Below, piece after piece: positions 28,680 to 41,300 of a stretch of 64,000 nucleotides of DNA. The position numbers and the translations under genes are program-made. Origin of the DNA: Hyaloperonospora brassicae (taxonomy: Eukaryota; Oomycota; Peronosporomycetes; Peronosporales; Peronosporaceae); NCBI GenBank assembly GCA_947650285.1, contig CANTFL010001058.1:1-64000 (forward strand), read 5' to 3'. Positions within the stretch are counted from its first letter, which is position 1. The number at the start of each line of letters is the position of its first letter. The notes under the pieces were generated by a model. The model ran no database searches. It saw only the letters and a list, made by a program, of their open reading frames with translations, and was not told the DNA's origin.

Positions 28680-30130
28680 TTCACTATCTCGTCGATCTAT
28701 CGCGTGATTCTGTCAATGATTTCCCGGCATTGTATTGTATCTCATAGGATCGATACCCAACACGCAACGGGTTGCTTTATCATTCTGCCATTGATGGCTA
28801 CACGCCTGATTTCGTCGATCCCACTCAAAAATACTTGTGCTTGCGCATTCTATGTAAATTTCACGATGCCTCAACAGGTAGAAATCGCACTAGCGGAACG
28901 ACTTACCTTTCGGTAGGTTGTGACTTTTACTGGCCCCGCCAGTGTCATTTCGTTCGCAAGCAAATTCGTTCTTGCATGGTCAGCCAGAGGTTTGAGACTA
29001 GTTTTTCATCTTGTGTGCCCTTACGGCCTCTACCTGTCCCGGCAGAGTGCTGGCAGTCCGTTTCCATGGACTTCGTCTTCGATTTCCCCAAAGATGCTCA
29101 CAATAATAATGGTATTCTTGTGTTAGTTGGTCGTTTCAGCAAGATGGTGCATCGTGCTGCATATTCCGATTCAATCACGGCACAGGGTTGTGCTCGTGTC
29201 TTTATCGACACAGTGTTTCGACTACATGGGTTACCCCGTGAACTCGTATACGACCGTGACCCTCGGGTTACGTCAGACTTTTGGCAGTCCGTGTTCCGGT
29301 CACTCGGAACTCGTTTGAAGATGTCATCACCTGACCATCTTGAAACAGATCGTCAGACGGAACGTGCCAACCGCGTCCTCGAAGAGATCATTCGAGGATA
29401 CGTCCACTCGTTCTCGAATTGGGGCGAATTTCTACCTCTAATGGAATTCGCCATCAATAAATCGGTGCATGCTTCCACTCAGCACATACCTTTCTTCGCG
29501 ATTGGCTTAAGCCATCCACGTCTGATCTCCCTGTTAGTGTGTGACTCTTGGTTAAGGAGGGAAGGGCCTCGCTCGAGCCCAAACCGATCTGGCTCTTGCT
29601 CATCACGTGTCGACGCTAACGTCGTCACGTATGATGCCAATGTCGATCAAGTCGACATCGATGAATAAGATCACCTTAATCATAGCGATGACGCTATAAT
29701 GGATCAAATGATAATGCCGATGCTGATATTTTCAGCACCGATAACGACTATAGCAGAGAGGATGATGACACACCTCTCTGATGACCAGCACGAGGAAGGA
29801 CTCTTTCTGCAGTTCCTACAAGGCGAATTGAACACATAAAGGCCAAGTCGGCAGAATGATTTCTGCTGGCGTTTAAAGCAGTGGTCCGTTTCGCGCAGGA
29901 TTCCATCGCTCACGCGGTGGGCCGGTAGAAACGGAACGCTGATTGGAATTGAAGATAAAACGTTCGTTCATTTAGTGAAAGCGACCTTTTGCTTTTGTCT
30001 ACGGTAAACCTACCTTTACACTTAATCACTAATGTCAGAAGTTTTAAACTACTGCCTAAATAGATAGGTCCGGTCCGTGTACCGCATCGCCAGTTTAATG
30101 GCACACGATCGACATGCCTCATATGATGCG
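28680..30130 (+). pseudogene. Integrase of copy A, degenerate
   Basis: The largest frame (28772-29668) keeps the DDE core: Asp in WQSVSMDFVFDFP, Asp in ELVYDRDPRVTSDFW and Glu in DHLETDRQTE. The N-terminal zinc-binding HHCC is damaged (GRNR in place of the second His, and CMVSQRF without the second Cys). The C-terminal part, around MRTHPMF near 30130, is broken by stops. Confidence 0.75.
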
Positions 30131-30344
30131 AACACATCCGATGTTCGATGTTTTGTGTTTCCGCTCGTACTTTCAGTACGGGGTCTCTGTGAACGAAGAC
30201 AACCAGCATGGCTAGAATCCCCGACAATTTTTGTGGGATCGAACCAACATCTCGCGGTGTTTCTTCATAGACGCAATCTTGCGACGAGCTCATTCCACCT
30301 TATCACGTAGGCGAAAAACATTCCATTCGTTCTTTATTAGGGAG

Positions 30345-31234
30345 AACGCAGACTGCGCTCACTTTTCTGCCTAATCGGTACGGTGGAGCTGCACTGTAAC
30401 CGACAGCGCACAGCGGCGCTTGCCCTCGTGTTTGAGGTCTTCATTCATCCCACAGAGGGCGCAGTAATTTCGGTCGACCGCCTCCTGCGAGTCCGACAAT
30501 TTTGGCAGACCTGAACTTTTCGCCTCCACCACATCCGTTGGTGGACTCGCACGGTGGTCACCGCTTCTACGTGTAGTGTATCTGGAACCAATGCGACTTG
30601 AATGGGCAGCGAGAAATCCACCTCGTTTGCTGGAGGGAGTATATAACCTCGCACGACAGCTAGGAGCCTCGCGACCAGCTGTTGATCGATGTTGTGAGTC
30701 TGGTCGAACGGTATGGCCAGGCGCACCCGATGATTCTGCAGGACCATCGGAGAACACGCTCTTTTGTCGGCTGCAGAATTATTGCAAATCAGCAATCGCG
30801 TTACGCACCTCAGCCGAGATGTGTGCCCTAACCATGGAGAACGAAGGGATTACACGTCCCTTTGTGCACGTTGCTATTTTCAACACAACTTTCACATGGA
30901 TTACCCCACGTGAGGCAAAGAACGTCTGCCTCACGCAACAAACGATTTAGCCGATACCTTGCACTGGTTGTATCTCTCTTATTAAAATTAACTCGCGCCG
31001 TATCAAGTTTTTGAGCCACGATTCTCGCCCAATGTCCGGGAAATTGCGGGTGAATGAGTTCCTAGAAGCCATAAGAGAATTCTTATCACGCTTGTAGTTC
31101 CCGCTGTACCACCGATGCTTGAGAAAAGCATCGAGATAGACATCATCTTCAGCGTGAAAATTACTCGCGCTGGTGACAAAGCTGTTTAGCCTTGACGCAT
31201 CGAATAAATGGTAGATTATTATGTCTTGTCTCAC
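30345..31234 (-). pseudogene. Antisense reading frame downstream of pol, copy A
   Basis: Lies on the strand opposite to pol, between integrase and the 3' LTR. It aligns with the plus-strand frame of copy B (56025-57050). Shared segments are FDxSR, KHRWY, NSFxxxxxxxGRxxWL, LDxAR, YRLxRLxxEAxxxCLxWGxxCxSC, GSRY and DHRAS. The coiled-coil segment EDLKHEGKRRCAL corresponds to EDLEHERDRRYAL. Frameshifts (about 31000 and 30800) and stops break this copy. Function unknown. The C-x6-C-x2-C cluster suggests metal binding. Confidence 0.55.
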
Positions 31235-31920
31235 CAGACAATTGGTTAAGAAGCCGCTCTGATAGACGCCACGATTTGTTCTTAGAGCTCACTGAACGTG
31301 ACGAGCCCTACAAGTGGTTTCAATAGATGCAGTGGTACCATGGACTTCGATGCTACGATGACGCGAGCCATCGTCGTAATTCAGCAACTGCGAATGCGCA
31401 GAAGCGGGAGAATTTGTTAAGCTAATTGCTTCATCAGCAGAGCCAAGCTAAATGTGTGCAACTCACGAGGCATCTTGTTTGACCGAGCCTATTCACTCAA
31501 AGGCTTGGAAGCAGCCACCACAGGTAATTCGGGTGGTGTAGTGGCCTTTAGTGAATTGGGTCCACCGTCCGAATTGCCAGAATAGATAAGCTCCACGTTT
31601 TAGCCATCATTTGTACGTGGCACAATGTTATCTGTACCTGCAGCAACAGATGTTTCAGATGAATCATTAATTGAAGTGGTAAATACCACGAGCATCTGTA
31701 GCAACACGTACTGCAGGTAACGACAAATTATCAGACGGCGAATCGTCTGCCGCATGGGCGCGAGCATTTGACTGCCTGGCGGATTACGCTCCGCGTCGCG
31801 TGAGCTCGTTAGCAATGCGATGTGAGGATAGGGGATGAGTGGACTTGACCCAACAAATGCTCCTAGTCCCGCAGTGCCTCTCAGGGGACAACTCCATTAA
31901 GATATTCATTCGTTCGACTA

Positions 31921-32390
31921 TCGGGAAACGGTAGTGATGTAACGGTGGGACCCTGATACATATTATTATAATAATTGACACTATGATGATAGAGAACACT
32001 GGGTTTAGTATTCTCGTTACAATCTTATAGAGCTCGGTGAAATTGTTGCGATGGCCCAAGGTTATACTCATTGGTTGATATAATCATTATATTAATCATT
32101 CAATCGCTACTACATGCGCGCAATGGGTATTGAGTAGACGTCACCATACATGGTTTGGTTATAATACAGTTAAGGCAAAACAAGAAATAAGAGACCTATA
32201 AGAATTACAATATTAATGCAGTTTTGCTTATTTAATGTACTGATACTAAGTCGTTTAATACATATTATTTCTCTGAGAGCGTACGGTGTACGAGAAAAGA
32301 TTTGGGCTTCGTCTGTACGTATTGTGTCGTGAGTGCTCGAAGTATATACCTCTACTGTATTAGTGTGGTAGCGCTTATGGTTCCATTACA
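31921..32390 (+). repeat. Polypurine tract and 3' LTR of copy A
   Basis: The purine-rich GGGAAACGGTAGTGA (31923-31937) directly precedes TGTAACGGTGGGACC at 31938, mirroring the copy B junction. The LTR keeps the block GCGCGCAATGGGTATTGAG and is placed as ending near CCATTACA at 32390. Much of its second half has lost similarity. Confidence 0.65.
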
Positions 32391-35300
32391 AGAGAATGGA
32401 GTCACCACTTTTAGTCCACGTCTTACACGTTGTGAACCTAAGTAACCGATACATGATTAAGATCGGTCATGAATCTGATAATTGACATCGATAATATTGA
32501 TTACAATTTCATCCATAATGAAGGAGTCCGTATCGAATGAAATTCGAAGAGCTTTTCCGGATTTCTTTTCCAGGATAAAGCAATCCCTCACGATGCCAAC
32601 TAAACTGAAATTGAACGCCTCGAGACGAAATAATATGGATAGCTACGATAGACGAATTGATTGAATACCATGATGCATTTTTTTGCTTACCTTAGTGTAT
32701 TGTCGCATATATGGGCACGTGTATTCTATGTGGTGACGGATATCCTTCAACCATGTTGTATTAAGTACAAATGCAGGAGGGACACATGTCATCCACCAAG
32801 AATATATCAATGTTAAAACGATCTGATATGTTTCTATATCTTGAGTAAATGTTAAATTGGATGTGATCGCCTTTTCTGAATATGTATTACACGATGTCGC
32901 CGTTGAAGCCGTAAATAAATGGTGTGTTGTTGAGGTGGTGTCGCTAGCACCATGTGCTGCTAAACATATAATTCCTTTGATTTTGACCCTATTGGGCCTT
33001 TTTCGTTCAAAGTTGTAGTATTATAACTTATTTAATATTTACATGGTCTTTGTGAATTTTTAGAGTCCAAGAATTGTGTCCATTGGACTTATTTCGAATA
33101 TTTCAATTAAGTCCCAGTCTGATAGGCATAATTGATTATATGATACATCGCCTTCTTTCGCTATGAGATAGTGTAGCTCTACAGCATGTCCACATGTGTC
33201 ATTAACGAGCAAAAATATTGCACGGAAAAGATGCAGAAATACAACAATCATCTCACGCATATATTGTAGAAAAAGGGAATGGGGCGGTACGAGGCCACTG
33301 TGAGGCGAAACACAATTCAGCAATTTTTCTGCAGATAAATGTTAACACCAAGATCGGTTGATAGTCTTATATGCAATAATATACCAGATGAGATCCAACG
33401 GAAACGAATACAGTCGAAAGTACGAGGAGATTATCGCACTTTATAAGGTGCGCGACTAAATAATGTTTTTGGCTTTTTATTGCAACAAACGCGCCGCATT
33501 AATAATCATTTTACTTAAATATTTACTGAACATAACAAAGAAGATTTAATCGGCCCTATCTGCGTCCACGCTTATTGCTACGGCGTTGTAACGTTATATT
33601 GGAATATGATAAAGCCGCTGTGGAGACCGAAATAGCACCTTGCCAAGATAATTTATTATCAAAATTTAATCGCTGCGTAGACTATTTCGAGTTTAAAATA
33701 TTAATGTGAAACCGTGTGTTAGATACTTCATTATACACAATCAAACTTAGTTTTATAGTGGTATAAATTAACGGATGGCTTACGCTTAAGAATCAATACA
33801 TTTTCAACAATTCGAACGTCAAAATTCGCTTGAAATTTAAATAATATTCCTCACGTTCAAGCAGTTGGGAACGACAAATTTAATGATCGTTTAGTATATC
33901 GCATTCTATAATATTTATCGTGCGAGTTACATATTATATGATCCTCTGCATTTTGTATTTAATTTACTACCTTTGGATGTCAAGACCATAAACTTTATTA
34001 GTATTGTTAGGCCTTATAATAGTCGTCAATCGAAACAGCTCAAAAATTTAAACACTTATGAGAGCTGATCATGAACAAATTATGCTTAACTAATTGCTAT
34101 ATAATTACTATACTAATTAAAAGGTGGATGTACGTTAGAGAGCGCAAACATGAAGCTTACTTGATCACCATAAGTATAGGTGTATGGGTTTTGACAATGG
34201 TTAAGTTTTTGCCATTTTGCAAGATGTATTAACAGAAATAATATATAATTTATAATTTCACGTATAAATGTACCAACAAGGTCAACAATTGATGAAGAAA
34301 CGACGAATAAATAAAAACATTCACATGTAAGAGCACCTGCAGATCCTCAATGTAATATTTTCAAACGTTGTTGGCACATTGACACTCAAAAAACATTTTA
34401 CACACTTGCCAAACTGTTATTGTTGGGCTTCATATTGAATTTGTTGTCAAAATTTAGCGCATACCACTTATCATCCTTCGTATTTAATCAAGTACTACAT
34501 GTTCGAAATATTGTTGAATGAGAACAAGCGACAATGGTTAAGGGCCATTTTGTTTTGTAGTGTAAGGTTAGAATATTCGAAGTCACTGTATTCATCTTGC
34601 TACATCTTATCCGTGACAACGCTTTGATTTCCGTCTTGCATAAAAGGTCGCCAATACTTTTATTTCATTGTAGAAAATCCAACATAAATTTGTTTGGCTG
34701 CTACAAAACGCAACTGCAAAATATTAAAGGAAGTCGACGATAATCGCTAGCTTAGCAAACTATCACCAAGTCGATGAAGTGGCATTTACTCCTATAGAAC
34801 AGATAATATGAATCGGTATACAACTGATTACTCTTGTCATGAAATTGTCTGGTTGAGTCACAATCTCACACAATCGATTGCTTTAAAGAACTCCGTCCTT
34901 TCCGGTTTGTACTACTTGCGCAACAATTAGGGACGTTTTAGGTGAATCCCGGTTTATCATGCACAGTTAAACCTATTTTATTAAGACATTCCGATCTTAA
35001 CTAAATAAAGTTCTAATGATCTAATTCTATATTTGAAATTATAAAAATACCGAGACGCACATTAATACGAATCTTTCTTTCTGTTATATTCCTTTCTTAA
35101 TAAATATGTTATACGAAATTAACATCACTCTCACTTTGTGTGATCACAAAACATTGTTTGATTTATAAAAATATCAAAAATAATGTTGAGATTTTCCTGA
35201 TCGAATAAGAATACTTCACGTGTTAGTGATGGCATATAATTGACTTGTTAATGTATACGATTTTATGTTTATTACGCTCAATATTTGGATCATCGTAAAT

Positions 35301-38300
35301 CTTTCACTTTTGGAGCAAACGCTAATACGGCTATTAATCTAATGATTTTGTCTTCGTTAGGTTACATATATATATAAATTTGTTAGTTCTGCAATTTAAA
35401 TGGCTCAGCAAGTAAATGATTTTCAGCTTACCAAGGATCGTAGAAGTTTCGCGTTAGTTCCAGATATCTTGACCCATACAAGAAACGAAAATATTATATC
35501 CCATCCATCGAAAACCTCAAATCATATAAAAATTAAGCACATCGATTGTCCCACATGGACGTGTAGCAACAGCGCTTGTTTGTTTTGCATAATGTAGATA
35601 CGTAAGAATTTATTGAATTGCATAACCCCCCCCGTTTACATTGGTAAAGTCCTTACTACCGTTTTCAGTGAAATAGCCCTTAAACATTCAATATAGCGTT
35701 TGGACAAAATCCCTCATCGACGAAGTTCTTTAAAACGTCATTATACCACTGCTGCACACAAGTCTTGATTAGGCAACACATATTAGGGCTCGAGAGCATA
35801 AGGAGTCGTGGTATTCTTCGATACGCTACAGGAGAAATTCTTTATAAAAGAAATGCGAGTAAGCTACCATGATGATGCATTCGTTATTAATGACCATCTC
35901 AAAAAAAGGTTTGAATAAAACTATCTAGATAGTTTATTCTAATCAATCTTCGCTTGGGGCAACCCAAAATTGTATTCATGTTGCCCACGAAGTTCTTGGT
36001 GATGCATATAGCAATTGAAATTTCCTACTCATTCGTCTTATATTTGTAACGTAAGGGTCATAGTCATTGAAGAAACGGTTTGTATACCTGTCGCAAGATC
36101 GGCGTCTTTGATGTTCCTGGCCTACTAAAGCGCTTAATGTAAACTCCATCTTATAGCATGAGCCATAATATGAAATCAGTAAACAAAAAAGGTTTGTGTG
36201 GCGAATACTATTAGTCATAAGCAGTAAATTGATTCATGCCGCGAGGTCCCTATAATCTCCCTGAGAAGGTCTGTGGGCTCGGTGAAGTGGTTTAGGCCTT
36301 TCGATACAGCATCAATTATTATAGAACTGTGGATTTTTTGGCAGTAGGCTTATTGCTTACCCAGCTATCACACATCTTAAACACATTATGAAAGCGGCCA
36401 CTTATTTGGTGGTTTTATGTCTATTTTTTCGCCTACATCCGTCAATCTTCTGTCGAGCCAACCACCGTGGAAACCGATCATGTTATATCTCGTGATCCCA
36501 GTATCAATCGAACTATTACTAGACCACTGCTTCGTTCGCCTACACGGAAGGCTGCATCTTTTACATGACGATAAAAGAAATATGGCATAATGATACGTTA
36601 TCGATGCGCAAGCGTGAATAAATATATTACATTCTTATGTGTTACCTGCTGAGTCTAGTAGAAAAACAGGTGCTTTCGCCGAATCCCCAAGGTATGGCTC
36701 GCACGCCTACAGTGGCCAAAGGTTTACGGGTATTTAAATTGTATTCAGAAGTGGTATGTTACGTCTAACTTTAGTATCCGCATACAGCTTATTAAGTTGA
36801 GATATAATACTTTTTTAAAGTCGTCAAATATTATCTTCGTGTCATTCTACTGTTACATAACATTATTGATATGGAATATTCCGCTAAATTAAGAGATCTA
36901 AATTCAGTGCAATATACAAAACCAGTCAAACACCACCGTTATACAATACATCACATCACACGCTGATTTACTCAAGTAATTTATATTTTTGGCGGTCCAA
37001 TATTATCACAAAACAGTCAATTTATTCGATACGATGACAATACACTTGGCCAAATATCAAATTATTACGTTACCGGAAAATTCGTGTAAAATTTTCATCA
37101 CCAATTTTTTCATCACCAATTTTTTAATTCAATGTAACCTATATTTGCAGTATTTTTAGAATGCCATTGCTGAGCCCTTGTAGACTTAAGTCGTGTTCTG
37201 TTCCGCACCGACCCTATATATTCGATGTGGGCTACAAGAATAAGATCGGGGCTTCACGGATAGGCAGGGCATTGCTTGATAACCCTAACACTCAAAAGTA
37301 CGAGCTTACGTTTTACAATCTACTGTTTACGAAGCTAAAACTAAGTGGTAAAAATGACACACACACTACACACTACGCTCAAATGTCGCCCAACCTTTTG
37401 GCATATAACGCAAAGGCGCAAAATATTGCGTTCTTAAGCGCGCGTGCATTGGTTCTTACACTTTTAAAGTGCTTAATATGGCATACTTAATTCGACATTT
37501 ACTCTCCTATATACGCATATGATCTTTCTGTAGCCAAAAATTTAGTGATTATCTCCACGAATAGCACTTAATTCACATGCCTATGCATCAAATGTGTATA
37601 CACACGTTGTAGCATAATGCGACGCCTAAGTAAAAGTACATATGTGTTAAATGGATCTTTTAGCAGAAATTGTTGTTTTGTAATGATATTGTTTCAATTT
37701 TTCGCTAAGGAAGTTTGAGAACCCACGACTATCCAACAAATTGCTCATTAGCTTATAATTTGACACGCGGTTTGGGTGTCGAAATCTTGAAACGGCTTTA
37801 TTCGATTAAAACTAAATTAGATGATATCATAACGTAATTCTCGACATCTTCTGGTATGCCAAATATGTATACATATTGCAATAAAACCAAAGTGATTAGA
37901 GATAAAAATAACCAGATGAATTGTGTAAGCACCCTTATTCGCGTATCAGTCGATGACAAATGTCTAGGTTGCATGTATAATTAAGCACATTACCAATGGT
38001 GCCAAATTAAGCTTAGTTTTAGCTTCTGTTTATAATTAAGCCTAGACTGAAAAAGAAATCATATAATTTTTTCGATTTTCTATACTCTTCGATAGAACAA
38101 CTGTTGATATAGACACACTAATACCTTGTTGCAGCGATTGATTAATATACCTTCGTGGTAAATTTTTTTGAAACACATACGTTTTTAGGGTTTATTTGAT
38201 TGTTATTGTAATGTAATGTGTTTCATGTGATTTGCTTAAATTTTACTCGAATTGTGTATACCATTGTGTTTGCGACCAAAATTGCGCTTGGTGCATACAT

Positions 38301-41300
38301 AGGTCTGTATTGATATACTTCCTTAATACGAAAACCTCAAACACTTCGGAAGTGTACATACGGACGGTAGTCATTAATCAGGTAGTATGACCTATAGTAT
38401 GCTGTGTGGTTACCGCTTTTTATTTTTTACGCGCCAAATAATTGCATTATACCAGATAAAATCAAAACGTTACCGTATCAAATAAAAAAGTATCATTATT
38501 TTATGTGTATCGTACTTGCACTGGAATGCGATGAATTGCCTTTGAGTCGTACTAAGGAATGGTCTTATTATTATGCAAAGGGAACTTACAGAAAAATCAC
38601 TTAATCTCATTGGTTTTGAGGGAATACACCGATAATACGCTAATATCTTGCGCAGGAAGGTGCATTTAAGCTCCATCGTAAACCCAATCATCAGCACGTG
38701 TCCAGGTACTATACGAAGAATCCGCTATATTCAGCCATAGACTATCAATTGCAGAATCTAAGCCAACAGTTTCGGTTTATTCGACCACCTCGCGCTAATC
38801 GCAATGGGAATCGCGTATATGGCGAGTACATTATAGCGGCGATAACGCCATAATTCTAAGGAAATGCTGTTCTTCATGACTATGTTTCATACAATATCCC
38901 GTCTTAGTTGAATATACATGTAGCAGGCAATTAGAAGATATAATACAGGAATAATATAAAGATTTTAGACAAACAACTCATTTCTATTGATGCGCTGCGA
39001 GCGTGCAAAGCAGTGTTTTGTAGATTAGACTCCTAATTAGCCTCCTCTAAATCTTAGAGGAGATAAAATAATATGCTTATAATGGTTCTAAGTGCCTATT
39101 TTGACGGGACGTCTTTAGGAATGCACTCGTACATTAGGCAAAAATTGTCTTTTGTGGTAAGCAACGGACAGGTTTACGCGTAAGTAGTGGCGATAATCAA
39201 GAAAGCTCGAATGTAGCCATATAAATGCTTATATGAATCATACCAAAGAGTGGCCATGGAGTTAGAATTATTAATGTCTATCTTTAGTCGCTTCGAAAGA
39301 AAAATCATCGCCGAAACTGTTCTAGACGAATTAAATTGTGTTGCAATATTTACCTATAAAGTACTTGCAGAATGAGATTTGACGTCCTATCCTTTCACAA
39401 AGCACAAAAATATGTTTTTAATATTATTCGGCGGCATCAAAATTGGGCAAGATAAAGAACAGAATTCAATTGTTTGTAGTACATGTCAACCTGAAAGTCA
39501 CTATACATCGCTCTCAAACGTCGCTATTCACTTATGTCCTGCGCAAATTATAGAGAAGCGCTTATCTATATTGATCGATTTCGTAAAACATCTCATTTAG
39601 TATGCATTAAAATTTCCATGTATTTTATTCGACTTCAATGCGATATAATTACCAAAACACTACTTTTACTTTGATGGCAATCGTGGCTAATAAGGAAAGG
39701 GTGTCAGCATTAATGATTATTCGGTTCTGGAAGCTAATCAGAACATCATCGTTTCTATAATGTACATATTGTAAATTTGACTTATTGAGGTGACTGAATA
39801 CATTGGACATCCCGATTGAAGACGATTATCACGTTTCAATCTCAGTATAGCAAGTTTCATTTCTCTACACGAACAGGTATTACTATAAAGGTAAGAACCT
39901 ATCTGTTCTTCAATGCCAAGTTATAATATTCGATTGATTACTTCCTGTCGTGGCGTTTTACAAATTACGTATACATTCGATACAAGGTCAATTTGCCGTA
40001 TCAATTGCAAAAAGTTTTATGAAAGAATAATCTACACTTTAGAAGATAGTTGACAATATTTAGTTCAGATTATATTTACAAAAAAATAAACCATTTTGAC
40101 AGCCCATCAATTATTACGTATTGCAGAAAGAGATATTGTGTGCCTTAACGTTCGGAAGGCGTACTTGAAAACTTGTTGATCAAATCAGGTCGTGCAGAAT
40201 TAATCTATTAATGATGGAGTAACTATATCTGTACGAATCTGTTACGGCAATCAATCAGAAACTATATTTTACTAATACTATACATCGTCAAGATTAAATA
40301 CCTCGATCAAATTAGAGGGTAAACATTCAAATAGGTATATGTGCCCCATTGCTATATGTCATCACAAACATAAATTGGAGCGAACATTGAAGCCCAGAGC
40401 TGACTGAAAGACACATCATCTAATCGTGCCGTTGCAAAGTTTAGATGGTCTATAAAGTACAAATACGATCTCCTAATACCCATCTTCTTTTCATGATGTT
40501 GTAAAGCCTCTATTGGTCTATAAAGTATAATGGGGACGCCCACTACAACTACATAACCGCAAGATATATTGGATGCAAATTATTGCTCACAATGATGCGG
40601 TAGAATTTAATACAAATAAAAAGAACCGATTTTCAATTTGCAATCTATCAAAAACCACACATGCTTTTTATAGATTATACTTGTTACAGATGCCATGACG
40701 TCCATAATATAAGCTCATATCGTAGTCAGCTTTACATTTACAGCGTTTATAAGAGCATTGCCCAGCTCGTACTCACATAGCAATAATTATTACAATTGGC
40801 CGGTTGACTATCAAATCATAGTACAGCTAGCATAAATTTTTCATATATCATATACCGCTCGGTGCGTGCAAAGCGACTCTTTTTTAGTACGAAAAGTTCA
40901 AATGTACTCAAAAATGTTATCCTTACTATTTTTATGCTTCGCTTGCCCACCCGTAGACATTGCTTGCCTCTCCAGTTAATCACAGCCGTTATATAATGTA
41001 GTAGGTTACTTCATGACTAGCTATGGCTCGTTTATTAAATATCAATCGCACAAATGCTTGCTTCGCCAATACTGAAACAGTCGTTTTATTATAAATAATG
41101 ATAATTTACAGTCAGTTGTGACTAGCTGTTGCTTTCGCATTTGTCTGCAAGCGCCAAATTTTTATGGCCGGAACCCTCGATTGTTTCGATTTTATCTTGA
41201 AAACAGGTAAGCGATAAGACTAACTCAGCTCTTTTTGAGAGAGCTCATGGGTGCATCACGTTATAACATAGCACAATTTAAAAATAGAAGCGTATATTTT

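Larger units (their letters stand above)
24403..32390 (+). mobile_element. Ty3/Gypsy retrotransposon copy A, degenerate, full length
   Basis: About 8.0 kb with a diverged 5' LTR, primer binding site, gag, protease, reverse transcriptase, RNase H, integrase (protease-RT-RNaseH-integrase order, as in Ty3/Gypsy), an antisense reading frame, a polypurine tract and a 3' LTR. Every coding part carries stops or frameshifts, and the LTRs are strongly diverged from each other, so this copy is old. No target-site duplication is recognisable. It is the same family as copy B at 54809-63143. Confidence 0.85.

Noticed and set aside
30576..30950. Plus-strand frame of 124 codons in copy A
   Set aside because: It is the complement of the antisense reading frame that aligns with copy B; the minus-strand reading has the better support.
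37161..37490. Possible 109-codon gene in the AT-rich tract
   Set aside because: No motif, no homologous neighbour, and the length can arise by chance across a tract of this size.
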